A stretch of 64,000 nt of DNA from Bacteroidales bacterium UBA1715 (lineage in GTDB: Bacteria > Bacteroidota > Bacteroidia > Bacteroidales > UBA1715). This document shows, one piece after another, positions 9,091 to 17,903 of the stretch. The notes below the pieces were generated by a model that made no database searches, was not told where the DNA came from, and saw only the letters and a list, made by a program, of their open reading frames with translations. The position numbers and the translations under genes are program-made. The stretch is from positions 4,971-68,970 of the forward strand of contig DCIX01000037.1 in the NCBI GenBank assembly GCA_002317135.1, in the 5' to 3' direction. Position 1 is the first letter of the stretch. The number at the start of each line of letters is the position of its first letter.

Positions 9091-10116
9091 CTATTTTGTA
9101 TCAAGTGAGAAAACAACTTCAAACAAGCGTGGCCACCACTTTCCCGTTACATAAAAGTGGTCGTTTGTAGGATTCCAAGCAATACCATTCAACACATCTA
9201 CATCTTGTCGGTATTGTTCTGGCAAAAGACCTGTCATATCTATTTCCGCAGCAACTTTTCCATTCGAAGGATTTATCTTTACTATCTTGTCTGTTTGATA
9301 AATATTCGCATACACGAAACCTTCAACAAACTCCAATTCATTTAATGATGAAACCGCCCCTAAATTCGTAAAGACGGAAATTTTATGATGCAACTTAAAC
9401 GTTCCCGGCTCATAGAAATACAAAAACTCCGAACCATCGCTCACAATCAGATAAGTACCATCGTAACACATTCCCCATCCTTCGGTTGCATACGAGAACA
9501 CATCCAAGCGTTTAAAGGTATTTTTATCGTATTTAAAGCCTGTATGTTCTCTCCATGTAAACATATACAAAGTATCGCCAATCAACGTCATACCTTCAGC
9601 AAAATACATAGAATCTATCGCAACAGAACGTTCCACCTTACCAGACTTTAAATCTACATAACGCAAACTCGATTCTCCATACATTCCGGCTGTTTCATAC
9701 AATTTACCATTTTCGTACTGCAAACCTTGCGTATATGCCTCTGAATCGTGTGGAAACGAAGCCACGACCTCGTATTTCAACTTAGCTGGTACTAAATCCG
9801 ACAAAAGTCGCATTGAACGCAAATACACGTCTTTTTTACCGTCAGTAAATACTTTTATCGTGATTGTCTTATCCCCCATCTGCATTCCTTCTGTTTGAAT
9901 AACGCATTTGTCTGTTTGATAAAACGACATCGTCTTTCCGTCAATCACAAACTGAATAGAATCGGCACATTTTTTTCCGGACGAAATAGTAAAAATCACC
10001 GAATCACCACTATACACAGCACCTTTATAAGAACTTGTAACAGAATACTTTTTGCCCTTTTGAGAACAACCAAACAAAAATAAAAATGCAATAAAAAAAT
10101 AGAAAAACTTCTTCAT
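9091..10116 (-). CDS. Glutaminyl-peptide cyclotransferase-like lipoprotein
   Basis: 341 residues. A lipoprotein signal peptide with lipobox LFLFGC places Cys17 as the acylated residue. The C-terminal two thirds (about 105-340) is the glutamine cyclotransferase beta-propeller family, with the characteristic HDSEAYTQGLQYENGKLYETAG segment near residues 123-145 and LNELEFVEGFVYAN near residue 258. The family converts N-terminal glutamine to pyroglutamate. In T9SS-bearing bacteria many secreted proteins expose N-terminal Gln after signal cleavage, so an envelope role is plausible (inference). One base separates it from uvrA. Confidence 0.88.
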   Translation of the reverse strand: MKKFFYFFIAFLFLFGCSQKGKKYSVTSSYKGAVYSGDSVIFTISSGKKCADSIQFVIDGKTMSFYQTDKCVIQTEGMQMGDKTITIKVFTDGKKDVYLRSMRLLSDLVPAKLKYEVVASFPHDSEAYTQGLQYENGKLYETAGMYGESSLRYVDLKSGKVERSVAIDSMYFAEGMTLIGDTLYMFTWREHTGFKYDKNTFKRLDVFSYATEGWGMCYDGTYLIVSDGSEFLYFYEPGTFKLHHKISVFTNLGAVSSLNELEFVEGFVYANIYQTDKIVKINPSNGKVAAEIDMTGLLPEQYRQDVDVLNGIAWNPTNDHFYVTGKWWPRLFEVVFSLDTK

Positions 10117-10117
10117 A

Positions 10118-12883
10118 TTATTTCTTCAAATAAGGTTGTAAATATCGTGCCGTATATGATTGTTTACACGACAACAAGTCTTCTGGTTTACCGGCAAAAA
10201 CGACATTTCCACCAGCATCACCACCATCAGGTCCCATATCTATAATCCAATCCGCACATTTGATCACATCAAGATTATGTTCAATCACCACAACCGAATG
10301 ACCGCACGCAATCAAACGATAAAAGGAATCCATAAGTTTCTTAATATCATTAAAATGCAAACCCGTTGTCGGCTCGTCAAAAATAAACAAACATTTATCT
10401 TTTGATTCTTTTCCCAAGAACGTAGCCAACTTCACACGTTGCAATTCTCCACCAGAGAATGTACTCGATGGTTGCCCTAACGATACATACCCCAAACCAA
10501 CATCTTGCAAAGGCTGCAATTTCTTTGCAATACTTTGCGAAATAGATGTTTTATCTTCTTTAAAGAACGTAATAGCTTCATCTACAGTCATATCAAGAAT
10601 ATCGGCGATAGATTTTCCTCTATACAAAATTTCTAGAACTTCGTTCTTATAACGTCGGCCCTTACACTCTTCGCACACAAGTTCCACATCTGCCATAAAC
10701 TGCATTTCCACCTTAATAACACCATCGCCCTTACATTCTTCGCAACGGCCACCTTCGGTATTAAATGAAAAATGAGCAGGTTTAAATCCTTGTAATTGAG
10801 CACCTTTCTGTTCCGAATACAATCTACGAATATCATCAAAAGCCTTGCAATACGTAACCGGATTCGAACGTGTTGATTTTCCTATAGGATTTTGATCGAC
10901 AAACTCTACCATTTTCACATATTGCGCTCCGGTAATGCCATCGCATTCACCCATAGTTTCGCCACCACCTTCGCCTAAAGCATGTAAAACCCCAGGATAC
11001 AACAGTTTGTCTATCAAAGAAGATTTACCAGATCCTGAAACACCCGTAACAACAGTAAATACCCCAAGTGGAATTTCTACCGAAACATTTTTCAAATTAT
11101 TCTCACGAGCGCCAGAAATTGTAATACATTGCTTCCACGGACGGCGAATCAAAGGAACTTCTATCTTCTTTTTACCGGACAAATAGTCCGCAGTAAGGGA
11201 TTTTCCGTGATCAAGTAATTCTTTCATCGTACCTTGGAAAACCACTTCTCCACCCAACGTACCTGCATTTGGTCCAATATCGATAATAGAATCCGCCGCA
11301 CGCATAATTTCTTCGTCGTGTTCAACTACAACAACGGTATTTCCTAACTGCTGCAGTTGTTTCAAAACATTGATAAGTTTCTCTGTATCACGAGAATGCA
11401 AACCAATACTTGGTTCATCCAACACATACAAAGATCCCATCAGATTGCTTCCCAACGAAGTTGCCAAATTAATTCGTTGCGATTCACCACCCGAAAGCGT
11501 GTTCGACAAACGATTCAGTGTCAAATAACCTAATCCAACTTCATCAAGAAAACGCAAACGTGTTTTTATTTCTACCAACAGTCGTTCTGCTACATTTTGC
11601 TCATATTCAGTCAATTGAATTGTATCAAAAAATGTACGCAGCCACGAAATAGATTTGTCAACAATATCGAGAATAGACAACCCAGCAACCTTTACATAAC
11701 TCGCTTCTTTCTTCAATCGAGATCCGTGACATTCAGGACAAGTTGTTTTTCCACGATAACGAGCCAATAAAACACGATATTGAATCTTATAGAGATTCTG
11801 CTCCACCATATCGAAGAAATCGTTTATGCCGCCAAAATAGTGGTTTCCTTCCCAAAGAACTCGTTTTTGTTCTTCAGTTAATTCCGCATACGGACGATGA
11901 ATTGGAAAGCCAAATTTACTTGCCGTCATAACAAGACGATTCTTCCATTCGCTCATTTTGTCACCACTCCAACAAGCAACCGCATTTTCGTAAACCGACA
12001 AGGATTTATTTGGAATAACCTTATTTGGATCAATACCCATCACTTTTCCAAAACCTTCGCAAGTAGGACATGCACCAAGCGGACTGTTAAAGTTGAACAT
12101 AAACACCGATGGCTCTTCGAACAGCATTCCATCAGCCTCAAAACGATTCGAAAAATCATATTTTTGTAGCGCACCATCTTCTTCTACCCAAAGTTCACAC
12201 GCGCCATTTCCTTCACGGAAAGCTGTTTGAACCGAATCAGCAATACGACCTCGTTGCGACTCTTCTGCTACAAAACGGTCTACAAACAAAGATACGCCAT
12301 CGCTATCCTTGCCATCAAAATCAGCGATACGAACCAACTTGCCATCAACAAAAAGACGGTTAAACCCTTCCTTCTCCAACACTTCCAACTTTTGTTGCAG
12401 CGAAAGCGGGCCAAGAATCAAAGGAGTTGAGACATAACAACGGCAGCCTGGTTTTGCCAAAACTGCATCAACAACGTCCTGCACAGAATGACGCTTCACT
12501 TCACAACCAGAAACTGGAGAAATCGTTTTACCTATACGGGCAAACAGCAATTTAATATAGTCGTAAATTTCGGTTGAAGTACCCACTGTTGAGCGTGGAT
12601 TTACCGCGTTCACCTTTTGTTCTATGGCAATTGCCGGCGGAAGACCTGAAATAGAATCAACCTCGGGTTTTTGAACTTTTCCAAGGAATTGACGAGCATA
12701 CGAAGATAAACTTTCAACATATCTACGCTGACCTTCGGCATACAACGTATCAAATGCCAACGAAGATTTCCCCGAACCAGAAACGCCTGTTACAACAACA
12801 AAACTATTTCTATCGATTGAAACATCTATTTTCTTTAGATTGTGTACCGAAGCACCTTTTATAACGATTTGTTGATCTTCCAT
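10118..12883 (-). CDS. uvrA: Excinuclease ABC subunit A
   Basis: 921 residues from the ATG at 12883; a TTG seven codons upstream is possible but lacks support. Two ABC ATPase modules are seen: Walker A GVSGSGKSSLAFDT near residue 32 and GVSGSGKSSLIDKL near residue 622, ABC signatures NTLSGGESQRINLA and STFSGGELQRVKLA, and zinc-binding CxxC pairs such as CPTCEGFG and CEECKGDG. UvrA scans DNA for damage and loads UvrB in nucleotide excision repair. It heads an operon with the cyclotransferase and amidohydrolase genes; functional linkage among the three is not obvious. Confidence 0.97.
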   Translation of the reverse strand: MEDQQIVIKGASVHNLKKIDVSIDRNSFVVVTGVSGSGKSSLAFDTLYAEGQRRYVESLSSYARQFLGKVQKPEVDSISGLPPAIAIEQKVNAVNPRSTVGTSTEIYDYIKLLFARIGKTISPVSGCEVKRHSVQDVVDAVLAKPGCRCYVSTPLILGPLSLQQKLEVLEKEGFNRLFVDGKLVRIADFDGKDSDGVSLFVDRFVAEESQRGRIADSVQTAFREGNGACELWVEEDGALQKYDFSNRFEADGMLFEEPSVFMFNFNSPLGACPTCEGFGKVMGIDPNKVIPNKSLSVYENAVACWSGDKMSEWKNRLVMTASKFGFPIHRPYAELTEEQKRVLWEGNHYFGGINDFFDMVEQNLYKIQYRVLLARYRGKTTCPECHGSRLKKEASYVKVAGLSILDIVDKSISWLRTFFDTIQLTEYEQNVAERLLVEIKTRLRFLDEVGLGYLTLNRLSNTLSGGESQRINLATSLGSNLMGSLYVLDEPSIGLHSRDTEKLINVLKQLQQLGNTVVVVEHDEEIMRAADSIIDIGPNAGTLGGEVVFQGTMKELLDHGKSLTADYLSGKKKIEVPLIRRPWKQCITISGARENNLKNVSVEIPLGVFTVVTGVSGSGKSSLIDKLLYPGVLHALGEGGGETMGECDGITGAQYVKMVEFVDQNPIGKSTRSNPVTYCKAFDDIRRLYSEQKGAQLQGFKPAHFSFNTEGGRCEECKGDGVIKVEMQFMADVELVCEECKGRRYKNEVLEILYRGKSIADILDMTVDEAITFFKEDKTSISQSIAKKLQPLQDVGLGYVSLGQPSSTFSGGELQRVKLATFLGKESKDKCLFIFDEPTTGLHFNDIKKLMDSFYRLIACGHSVVVIEHNLDVIKCADWIIDMGPDGGDAGGNVVFAGKPEDLLSCKQSYTARYLQPYLKK

Positions 12884-13225
12884 TTTCTTACGTATTCCTT
12901 GCAAAAATACGATTTTTCAAAACAAAACAGGTGTATACCCAAACAATTACACCAACATTATTCGATGGCAGGCGTACGGGCAGGGCTCTGCTCTGCTCCA
13001 TATATTCCATTTATTTTGCCAATAAACAAACCATTATCGTTTGTTATTGAAATAAATTGAGGCGTATGGCCATACGCCTCAACATTTTTTACATTTTTTC
13101 ATAAATAACCATAAACAAACCTAATAATAGATAACAGCTACAAAACAAACATAAAACCATCATTTTCATTGATTTGCAACCTTCTAAAAGACATTCTATA
13201 TTTGCCACACGCAACACATAACAAT
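12884..13225. other. Intergenic region, uvrA to KilA-N gene
   Basis: This 342-base gap holds the divergent start regions of uvrA and the KilA-N gene. It contains a GC-rich patch at about 12969-12998 with CAGGGCTCTGCTCTG at 12981 (related to the element at 7747) and the perfect palindrome at 13058-13081. No open reading frame of convincing quality was found. Confidence 0.6.
13058..13081. repeat. REP-like perfect palindrome, copy 1
   Basis: A perfect 24-bp palindrome whose arm is TGAGGCGTATGG, followed by AAC. An identical copy including the following AAC lies at 14043-14066, so the KilA-N gene is bracketed. The arm differs from the RAYT-associated palindrome at 19316 by transitions that are compensated on the other arm. 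Confidence 0.85.
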
Positions 13226-14023
13226 ATGGCAAAAATTACTGTACAAGAGTCAGAAATCACCATTATATCGGTTAATAACAACGATTACATTTCGTTAACG
13301 GATATGATTAAAACAAAAGATGGTGATTTCTTCTTTTCTAATTGGCTAAGAAATAGAAATACTATTGAATTTCTTGGCATTTGGGAAAAAGTTTACAACC
13401 CAAATTTTAATTGTGCCGAATTCGACATAATTAAAAGTAAGGCAGGGCTAAATAGTTATAGGCTTAGTGCTAAAGAATGGGTACAGAAAACTAAAGCAAT
13501 CGGAATAGTCTCAAAAGCAGGACGATATGGAGGTACTTACGCACACAAAGACATAGCATTTGAATTTGCAATGTGGATTAGCCCAGAATTTAAGGTTTAT
13601 TTAATACGAGAATTCCAACGCCTAAAAGCTGAAGAACAAAAACATCTTGGTTGGTCTGTTAAACGGGAACTTGCTAAAATAAACTACCATATTCATACTG
13701 ATGCAATAAAACAAAACCTCATTCCCAAAGAACTTACCAAAGACCAAATAAACAAAATCTATGCATCGGAAGCCGATGTGCTTAATATGGCTTTATTTGG
13801 TATAACCGCACAAGATTGGCGATATGCAAATCCTGACCTTACCGGAAATATGCGTGATTATGCTACCATAAACCAACTCATTTGCCTTTCGAATATGGAA
13901 AACCTCAATTCCATATTTATAAACGAAGGTTTGCCACAAAGCGAACGACTTATTAAACTAAATCATATTGCAATCCAACAAATGGAAATTTTGCAAAATA
14001 TTGGACAAAATGAAATTGTATAA
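13226..14023 (+). CDS. KilA-N domain-containing protein
   Basis: 265 residues from ATG 13226 (an upstream in-frame start at 13169 precedes a region that looks non-coding). Residues about 1-120 form a KilA-N/APSES-like DNA-binding domain, with NDYISLTDMIKTKDGDFFFSNWLRNRNTIEFLGIWE broken over residues 16-50 and RYGGTYAHKDIAFEFAMWISPEFKVYLIREFQRLK over about 90-125. KilA-N proteins come from phages and large DNA viruses and are common bacterial accessory genes. Function here is unknown; DNA binding is inferred. It stands alone between two identical palindromes, which suggests acquired DNA. Confidence 0.88.
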   Translation: MAKITVQESEITIISVNNNDYISLTDMIKTKDGDFFFSNWLRNRNTIEFLGIWEKVYNPNFNCAEFDIIKSKAGLNSYRLSAKEWVQKTKAIGIVSKAGRYGGTYAHKDIAFEFAMWISPEFKVYLIREFQRLKAEEQKHLGWSVKRELAKINYHIHTDAIKQNLIPKELTKDQINKIYASEADVLNMALFGITAQDWRYANPDLTGNMRDYATINQLICLSNMENLNSIFINEGLPQSERLIKLNHIAIQQMEILQNIGQNEIV

Positions 14024-14042
14024 TAAATGATATCTATTTAAA

Positions 14043-14066
14043 TGAGGCGTATGGCCATACGCCTCA
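14043..14066. repeat. REP-like perfect palindrome, copy 2
   Basis: Identical to the 24-bp palindrome at 13058-13081 (arm TGAGGCGTATGG), again followed by AAC. It starts 20 bases after the KilA-N stop codon and could double as a transcription stop, though no T run follows. Confidence 0.85.
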
Positions 14067-14072
14067 ACAAAA

Positions 14073-14102
14073 ACCGCATAACCCAAAACGGAATTATGCG
14101 GT
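14073..14102. repeat. Inverted repeat with 9-bp arms
   Basis: ACCGCATAA at 14073 pairs with TTATGCGGT ending at 14102 around a 12-base loop. It stands directly before the larger multi-stem hairpin and may be the first part of one structured element. Confidence 0.6.
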
Positions 14103-14108
14103 ATAAAA

Positions 14109-14171
14109 CCCCGAAGGCTGGCGGTTTTGGGCCACTCCGTGGCTGGTAACCGCCATTCTTCGGGGGGGGGG
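14109..14171. repeat. Multi-stem GC-rich hairpin followed by a G10 run
   Basis: Three nested stems are present: CCCCGAAG (14109) with CTTCGGGG (14158), GGCGGTT (14120) with AACCGCC (14148), and GCCAC (14131) with GTGGC (14139) around a three-base loop TCC. A run of ten G follows on the plus strand. The element is much richer in GC than its surroundings and lies 40-100 bases downstream of the stop codon of the minus-strand BACON lipoprotein gene. It may be a terminator, a structured RNA end or a DNA cruciform used in retrohoming. Confidence 0.75.
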
Positions 14172-14210
14172 TATTATATTTGTTGTTCTTTGGCTTGGAA
14201 ATGGTAAATT

Positions 14211-15368
14211 CTACAAACTGCGCACAAGACGCACAGACAGCCCGCCGCCGCGGTCGTCGTAGTACATGTCGGCAGTGTCGTAGAGAAAGCTCAGGTAGTA
14301 CGCGTAGTAGTAGCCGTTAGCCGTAGACGACCAGTAGTACCCGTAGGAACCCACGACATTCACGTCCGTACCGACGCGGTAGCCAGCAGCAGGAAGAAAA
14401 ATGGCACCATTTGCCTCCATCTTGGCCCACTCGTTTACTGTGTAAGTGTTGTTTTCTAAACCATTCATACCAGCTTTGAAAGCTACACCTGCTGGAGTTG
14501 ACCAATCATCCGGCAACAATATCAATCCCGTTACGCCATTTACCGTTGCAGAACCATTCAACGAACTTGCATCTGTTCTTTCTTTTAAAACATAATTCCA
14601 TTCATTATATGTTAGTGTTCTCCACATACCAGCGGTATTTCCACCGTTGCTTATCTTATTATATACACCCCAGTCGTAATTTGTTCCTGCTATGTCGGCA
14701 TATTTATCAACTACAACACCGTAATCATTATAATCTATACTTGTCATATACGGATATTTTGAGTTATAACCGCTTGTCCCCCAGCCGAACAAGTCTATCC
14801 AACCGTTGTATGTAGAAGAAATGTTTTTATTTGCATCACCTATCATATCATATTGGTGTTCCGCAAAGCGCCACGTTTTTGTGCTTGCCTGATACTGCAA
14901 GTTTCCTTGCGAAAAATAAACCTGTTTATCTGCAGACACAGAGAATGCCGCTTTTATCACTCCGTTTTCTCCGTTCTCATCTTTGTCACCTGTTTCTTCT
15001 CCATTATTTTCTTCCTCAGAAGTATCCGTTGCAGATTGTGAAACAACGATAACCTTAGAATCGGAATCTATTGCAACAGAGAAATACGATTCACGGGATT
15101 GGCCGCTTGCGTTTTGGGAAACAGAAACCGTGATAGCACCATTACCCTTTCCGCCCATTGGAGAAATGCTAATCCAATCCGAATTGTTTTCTACATACCA
15201 TACGCCGGTAGTTGTTACGCTTACAACCTTGGAGTCGGCTTTTTGAGAGAATCCAAGTTCCGTCTTCGAAACCTCCAATTTTGCTTCCGGTGTCGGTTCG
15301 TCACTACACGATGCCATTGTTATTGCACCTAAGCAGAACATAGCAATTGTTTTCAAGAAATGTTTCAT
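14211..15368 (-). CDS. BACON-domain surface lipoprotein with C-terminal variable-region-like domain
   Basis: 385 residues. A lipoprotein signal peptide ends at lipobox TMASC, and the acidic SDEP after the Cys resembles a Bacteroidetes surface-export signal. Residues about 32-112 are a BACON domain; an acidic linker follows (about 113-140). Residues about 145-385 resemble the FISUMP/C-type-lectin-like fold family (VYFSQGNLQYQASTKTWRFA, IDLFGWGTSGY, AAGYR, YYWSS, SVRLVRSL). The last 43 codons contain 14 Tyr/Asp codons in clusters, all TAC or GAC, plus one AAC, in a locally GC-rich stretch. That is the pattern expected of adenine-mutated codons in a DGR target. Binding function is inferred; the ligand is unknown. 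Confidence 0.8.
   Translation of the reverse strand: MKHFLKTIAMFCLGAITMASCSDEPTPEAKLEVSKTELGFSQKADSKVVSVTTTGVWYVENNSDWISISPMGGKGNGAITVSVSQNASGQSRESYFSVAIDSDSKVIVVSQSATDTSEEENNGEETGDKDENGENGVIKAAFSVSADKQVYFSQGNLQYQASTKTWRFAEHQYDMIGDANKNISSTYNGWIDLFGWGTSGYNSKYPYMTSIDYNDYGVVVDKYADIAGTNYDWGVYNKISNGGNTAGMWRTLTYNEWNYVLKERTDASSLNGSATVNGVTGLILLPDDWSTPAGVAFKAGMNGLENNTYTVNEWAKMEANGAIFLPAAGYRVGTDVNVVGSYGYYWSSTANGYYYAYYLSFLYDTADMYYDDRGGGLSVRLVRSL
14214..14385 (-). other. Candidate DGR variable region (VR)
   Basis: Covers the 3' end of the BACON lipoprotein gene. Every Tyr and Asp codon from residue 344 to 372 is NAC-type: TAC at 344, 345, 353-355, 357, 358, 363, 369 and 370; GAC at 364, 367, 371 and 372. 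The invariant residues between them (WSS, TANG, LSF, GLSVRLVR) use GC-rich codons unlike the AT-rich rest of the gene. No template repeat or reverse transcriptase is seen in the window, so if real this is a remote target. Confidence 0.55.
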
Positions 15369-15738
15369 GATATATAATTAAATTAAACAAAAAGCGACTC
15401 CCCTGCTTGCGCAGAAAAGTCGCTCCATAATTCAAAATAAGATAGGGTTACACTATACGTGTATATACAACCATTTGGATTTTCCAAATAATTGTGGCAC
15501 AAATTGTTATTTAATCTCGCTATTCCCACACAATTGGTTTTTGATTGTACAAATATAGGAAAATAATTGATAATTGAAAATGGACAATTGATAATTATTC
15601 GGAACCACCAACTTTAGTCTTGTAGCTCTATGTCGTTTTCCAGAAACTCTTTCATTTTCTATAAAATCCTCAATCATAAAAACAATGCAACCCCTACGGG
15701 GATGTTTGTTTTTTTGCGGAATATTGGATTTATTTTTT
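15369..15738. other. Intergenic region with 5'-UTR hairpin and AT-rich dispersed repeat
   Basis: Upstream of the BACON lipoprotein gene there is a hairpin at 15393-15424 (arms AGCGACT and AGTCGCT), a minus-strand -7 box at 15550-15557 (TATATTTG read on that strand), and an AT-rich repeat at about 15557-15597 containing TAATTGATAATTGAAAATGG. A weak reading frame on the minus strand (15507-15884) is judged spurious because it reads through this repeat and the cobalamin riboswitch. Confidence 0.5.
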
Positions 15739-15769
15739 TTTGAATTTCCCCACCTATTTATTACATTTG
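15739..15769 (+). promoter_or_regulatory. Bacteroidetes-type promoter for the B12-uptake operon
   Basis: TTTG at 15739-15742, a 19-base spacer, and TACATTTG at 15762-15769 match the TTTG / TAnnTTTG housekeeping promoter closely. The start of transcription would fall just before the riboswitch. Confidence 0.8.
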
Positions 15770-15777
15770 TCACAGAA

Positions 15778-15950
15778 TTGGTGCTGACACACTTTGGTGT
15801 GGATGTGAAAAGGGAATCAGGTGCAAAACCTGAACTGTTTCCGCAGCTGTTAATTCCGTACAGTTCTATACAAACGGGCATCACTGTTCTTTTGAATGGG
15901 AAGATCAGTATAGAATGGGATAAGTCAGAAGACCTGCCAAATCTACATAC
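15778..15950 (+). ncRNA. Cobalamin riboswitch
   Basis: Contains the conserved core order of adenosylcobalamin riboswitches: GGGAATCAGGTGCAAAACCT near 15815, then CTGTTTCCGCAGCTGT near 15835, and the terminal AAGTCAGAAGACCTGCC at about 15922-15938. It sits between a good promoter and a TonB-dependent receptor gene, so it should shut the operon down when cobalamin is plentiful, probably by hiding the ribosome binding site (inference; no clear terminator hairpin with T run follows). Confidence 0.92.
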
Positions 15951-15984
15951 TTACCAAATGAGCGTGAAAATCATTTTGTAACAA

Positions 15985-17892
15985 ATGAAAAGACAACTGA
16001 GTGTACTTTTTTCGTTGCTTATAGCAGTGCCTTCGCTATGCCAATCCGTAACCGATACGGTTCAAATTGACATTGTGCCGATTTATGCACAACCGTCATT
16101 CTTTAACGACGGTGCAAAACGAGTTGAGTTTGACTCACTTACGCTACAAACAAGTCTCAGCAGTTCATTAAGCGACTTACTATCCCATTCTACCGCACTC
16201 ATACTTAAAAATTATGGAACGGAAGGAATGTCCAGCTCTGTTTCACTACGTGGAGGCGGTGCTACACGTACACAGATTTCGTGGGAAGGATTTCCATTAA
16301 ATGCAAATTCAAATGGCGAAAACAACATTTCGCAAATACCTGTTTCTGGCTTCTCTACTATAGCTATTGACCATAGCGCATCGGCTACGCAATTCGGAAA
16401 CGGCACATTCGGCGGCGCCATAGAACTAAAAAACAAACCTGTTTGGAGAAAACAAGTAAAAGCATCGTGCCTACTTTCTGCCGCAAGTTTCGATACATAC
16501 AAAACAAACGTTGGATATACCATCGGAAACAAAAACATTCAATACTCAGGTTCAATATTTTATACAACATCTGAAAGCGATTTTGAATATTATGACTATG
16601 TGCGCTTAGAAAACGAACGACGCAAAAATGCAGAATTCACCCAATGGGGAACGATACAAAATCTGCACATAAAATTCTCGGAACACATTTTTGCCCATGG
16701 TGCTCTTTGGTATCAGGTAAACAAATCAAATTTGCCTGCGTTATTAGGAAGCGACCCTAACAATGCGGAAAAACAAACTGATTCACTGTTCCGTGCTGTA
16801 GCATCATTACAAATGATTTATCCAAAAACAAGAGTCATTTACAAAACCATGTATATAAATGACTATGAATTATATACTAAAAAAATCACTCCTTCGGCAG
16901 AATTGTACTCTACTTATAGTGAAATAGCAAACATAAGTAACATGCATTCACTGCAATTACGGCAACGATTAAGCAAAACTCTATCATTTAGTGCTGAGGC
17001 CCAAGGAAAAATTGCTAAAGCAAATGTCGGCGACTATGGTGGCGAAAAACGAGAGAATTCCATTGCAGGAATTGCTGCTATTCAATACAAACAGAGTGAC
17101 TTTGCTAGTTCATTTTCTATTCGCAAGGAATGGAACTCACAATACAAAATTCCATATATCGTAAACATTGGTGCCGACTATGCTTTATTGCACAAAAAAC
17201 TTATAATTCGCACAACGGCAGGAAACAAATACAGAACCCCTACCTTTAACGATTTGTATTGGGTAGCATGGGGAAATCCTGACTTAAAACCAGAACATGG
17301 ATTTTCGGCAGAAAGTGGTTTTACTTACAAAATCATCGCAAAAGATTCAACCGAATTGGCAACAGATTTTACCATTTTTCACGCTACTATCAACGACATG
17401 ATAATGTGGACGCAACAAGGAGCTGTATGGCACCCCAACAACACTGCACAAGCGGTTTTACAAGGAATCGAACTAAATGCGAATTTCAACAAAACATTTA
17501 ACAAATTTACTATTCGCAATAATTTTGCTATAAATCTAAACACATCGCACATCACAAAAATGTACGATGCCGACGACAGCGACAACATTGGTCACCAATT
17601 ATATTATGTACCAAAATTTGAATTAGCATACCGACCACAAATAGAGATTTGGAATACAAATTTTAGTTTACATTTCCATTATGAAAGCAAGCGTTACTAT
17701 GCGCTTGAAAAAAATCTTGACGCATACTTTTTAGCCGATTTAGGCATACAACATACCATACATTTTCAGAAAACAAAATTGGTTATCGGAGGAAAAATAA
17801 ATAATATCACAAATACAGTGTACGAACAAATTCGTTCCTACCCTCTTCCAAAACGAAATTACGAAATCAGTATTCAATTTTTTATTAACTAA
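15985..17892 (+). CDS. btuB: TonB-dependent receptor, BtuB-like cobalamin transporter
   Basis: 635 residues with a signal peptide (about 1-19). A plug domain (about 45-155) contains GTEGMSSSVSLRGGGATRTQ and NNISQIPVSGFSTIAID; the remainder is a 22-strand barrel rich in aromatic girdles, ending in an aromatic/hydrophobic C-terminus (EISIQFFIN) suited to outer-membrane assembly. The cobalamin riboswitch directly upstream assigns the substrate as B12 or a related corrinoid. The following gene, 12 bases away, encodes a BtuG-like surface lipoprotein, the usual partner in Bacteroidetes. Confidence 0.9.
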   Translation: MKRQLSVLFSLLIAVPSLCQSVTDTVQIDIVPIYAQPSFFNDGAKRVEFDSLTLQTSLSSSLSDLLSHSTALILKNYGTEGMSSSVSLRGGGATRTQISWEGFPLNANSNGENNISQIPVSGFSTIAIDHSASATQFGNGTFGGAIELKNKPVWRKQVKASCLLSAASFDTYKTNVGYTIGNKNIQYSGSIFYTTSESDFEYYDYVRLENERRKNAEFTQWGTIQNLHIKFSEHIFAHGALWYQVNKSNLPALLGSDPNNAEKQTDSLFRAVASLQMIYPKTRVIYKTMYINDYELYTKKITPSAELYSTYSEIANISNMHSLQLRQRLSKTLSFSAEAQGKIAKANVGDYGGEKRENSIAGIAAIQYKQSDFASSFSIRKEWNSQYKIPYIVNIGADYALLHKKLIIRTTAGNKYRTPTFNDLYWVAWGNPDLKPEHGFSAESGFTYKIIAKDSTELATDFTIFHATINDMIMWTQQGAVWHPNNTAQAVLQGIELNANFNKTFNKFTIRNNFAINLNTSHITKMYDADDSDNIGHQLYYVPKFELAYRPQIEIWNTNFSLHFHYESKRYYALEKNLDAYFLADLGIQHTIHFQKTKLVIGGKINNITNTVYEQIRSYPLPKRNYEISIQFFIN

Positions 17893-17903
17893 ATATTTAA
17901 ACA

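Noticed and set aside
12884..12904. A TTG start seven codons upstream for uvrA
   Set aside because: The ATG at 12883 fits the family start (MEDQQIVIKGA) and no feature favours the TTG.
15507..15884. A 125-codon minus-strand reading frame
   Set aside because: It reads antisense through the cobalamin riboswitch and through an AT-rich dispersed repeat; its product (NYQLSIFNYQLF) is a well-known artefact of such repeats.
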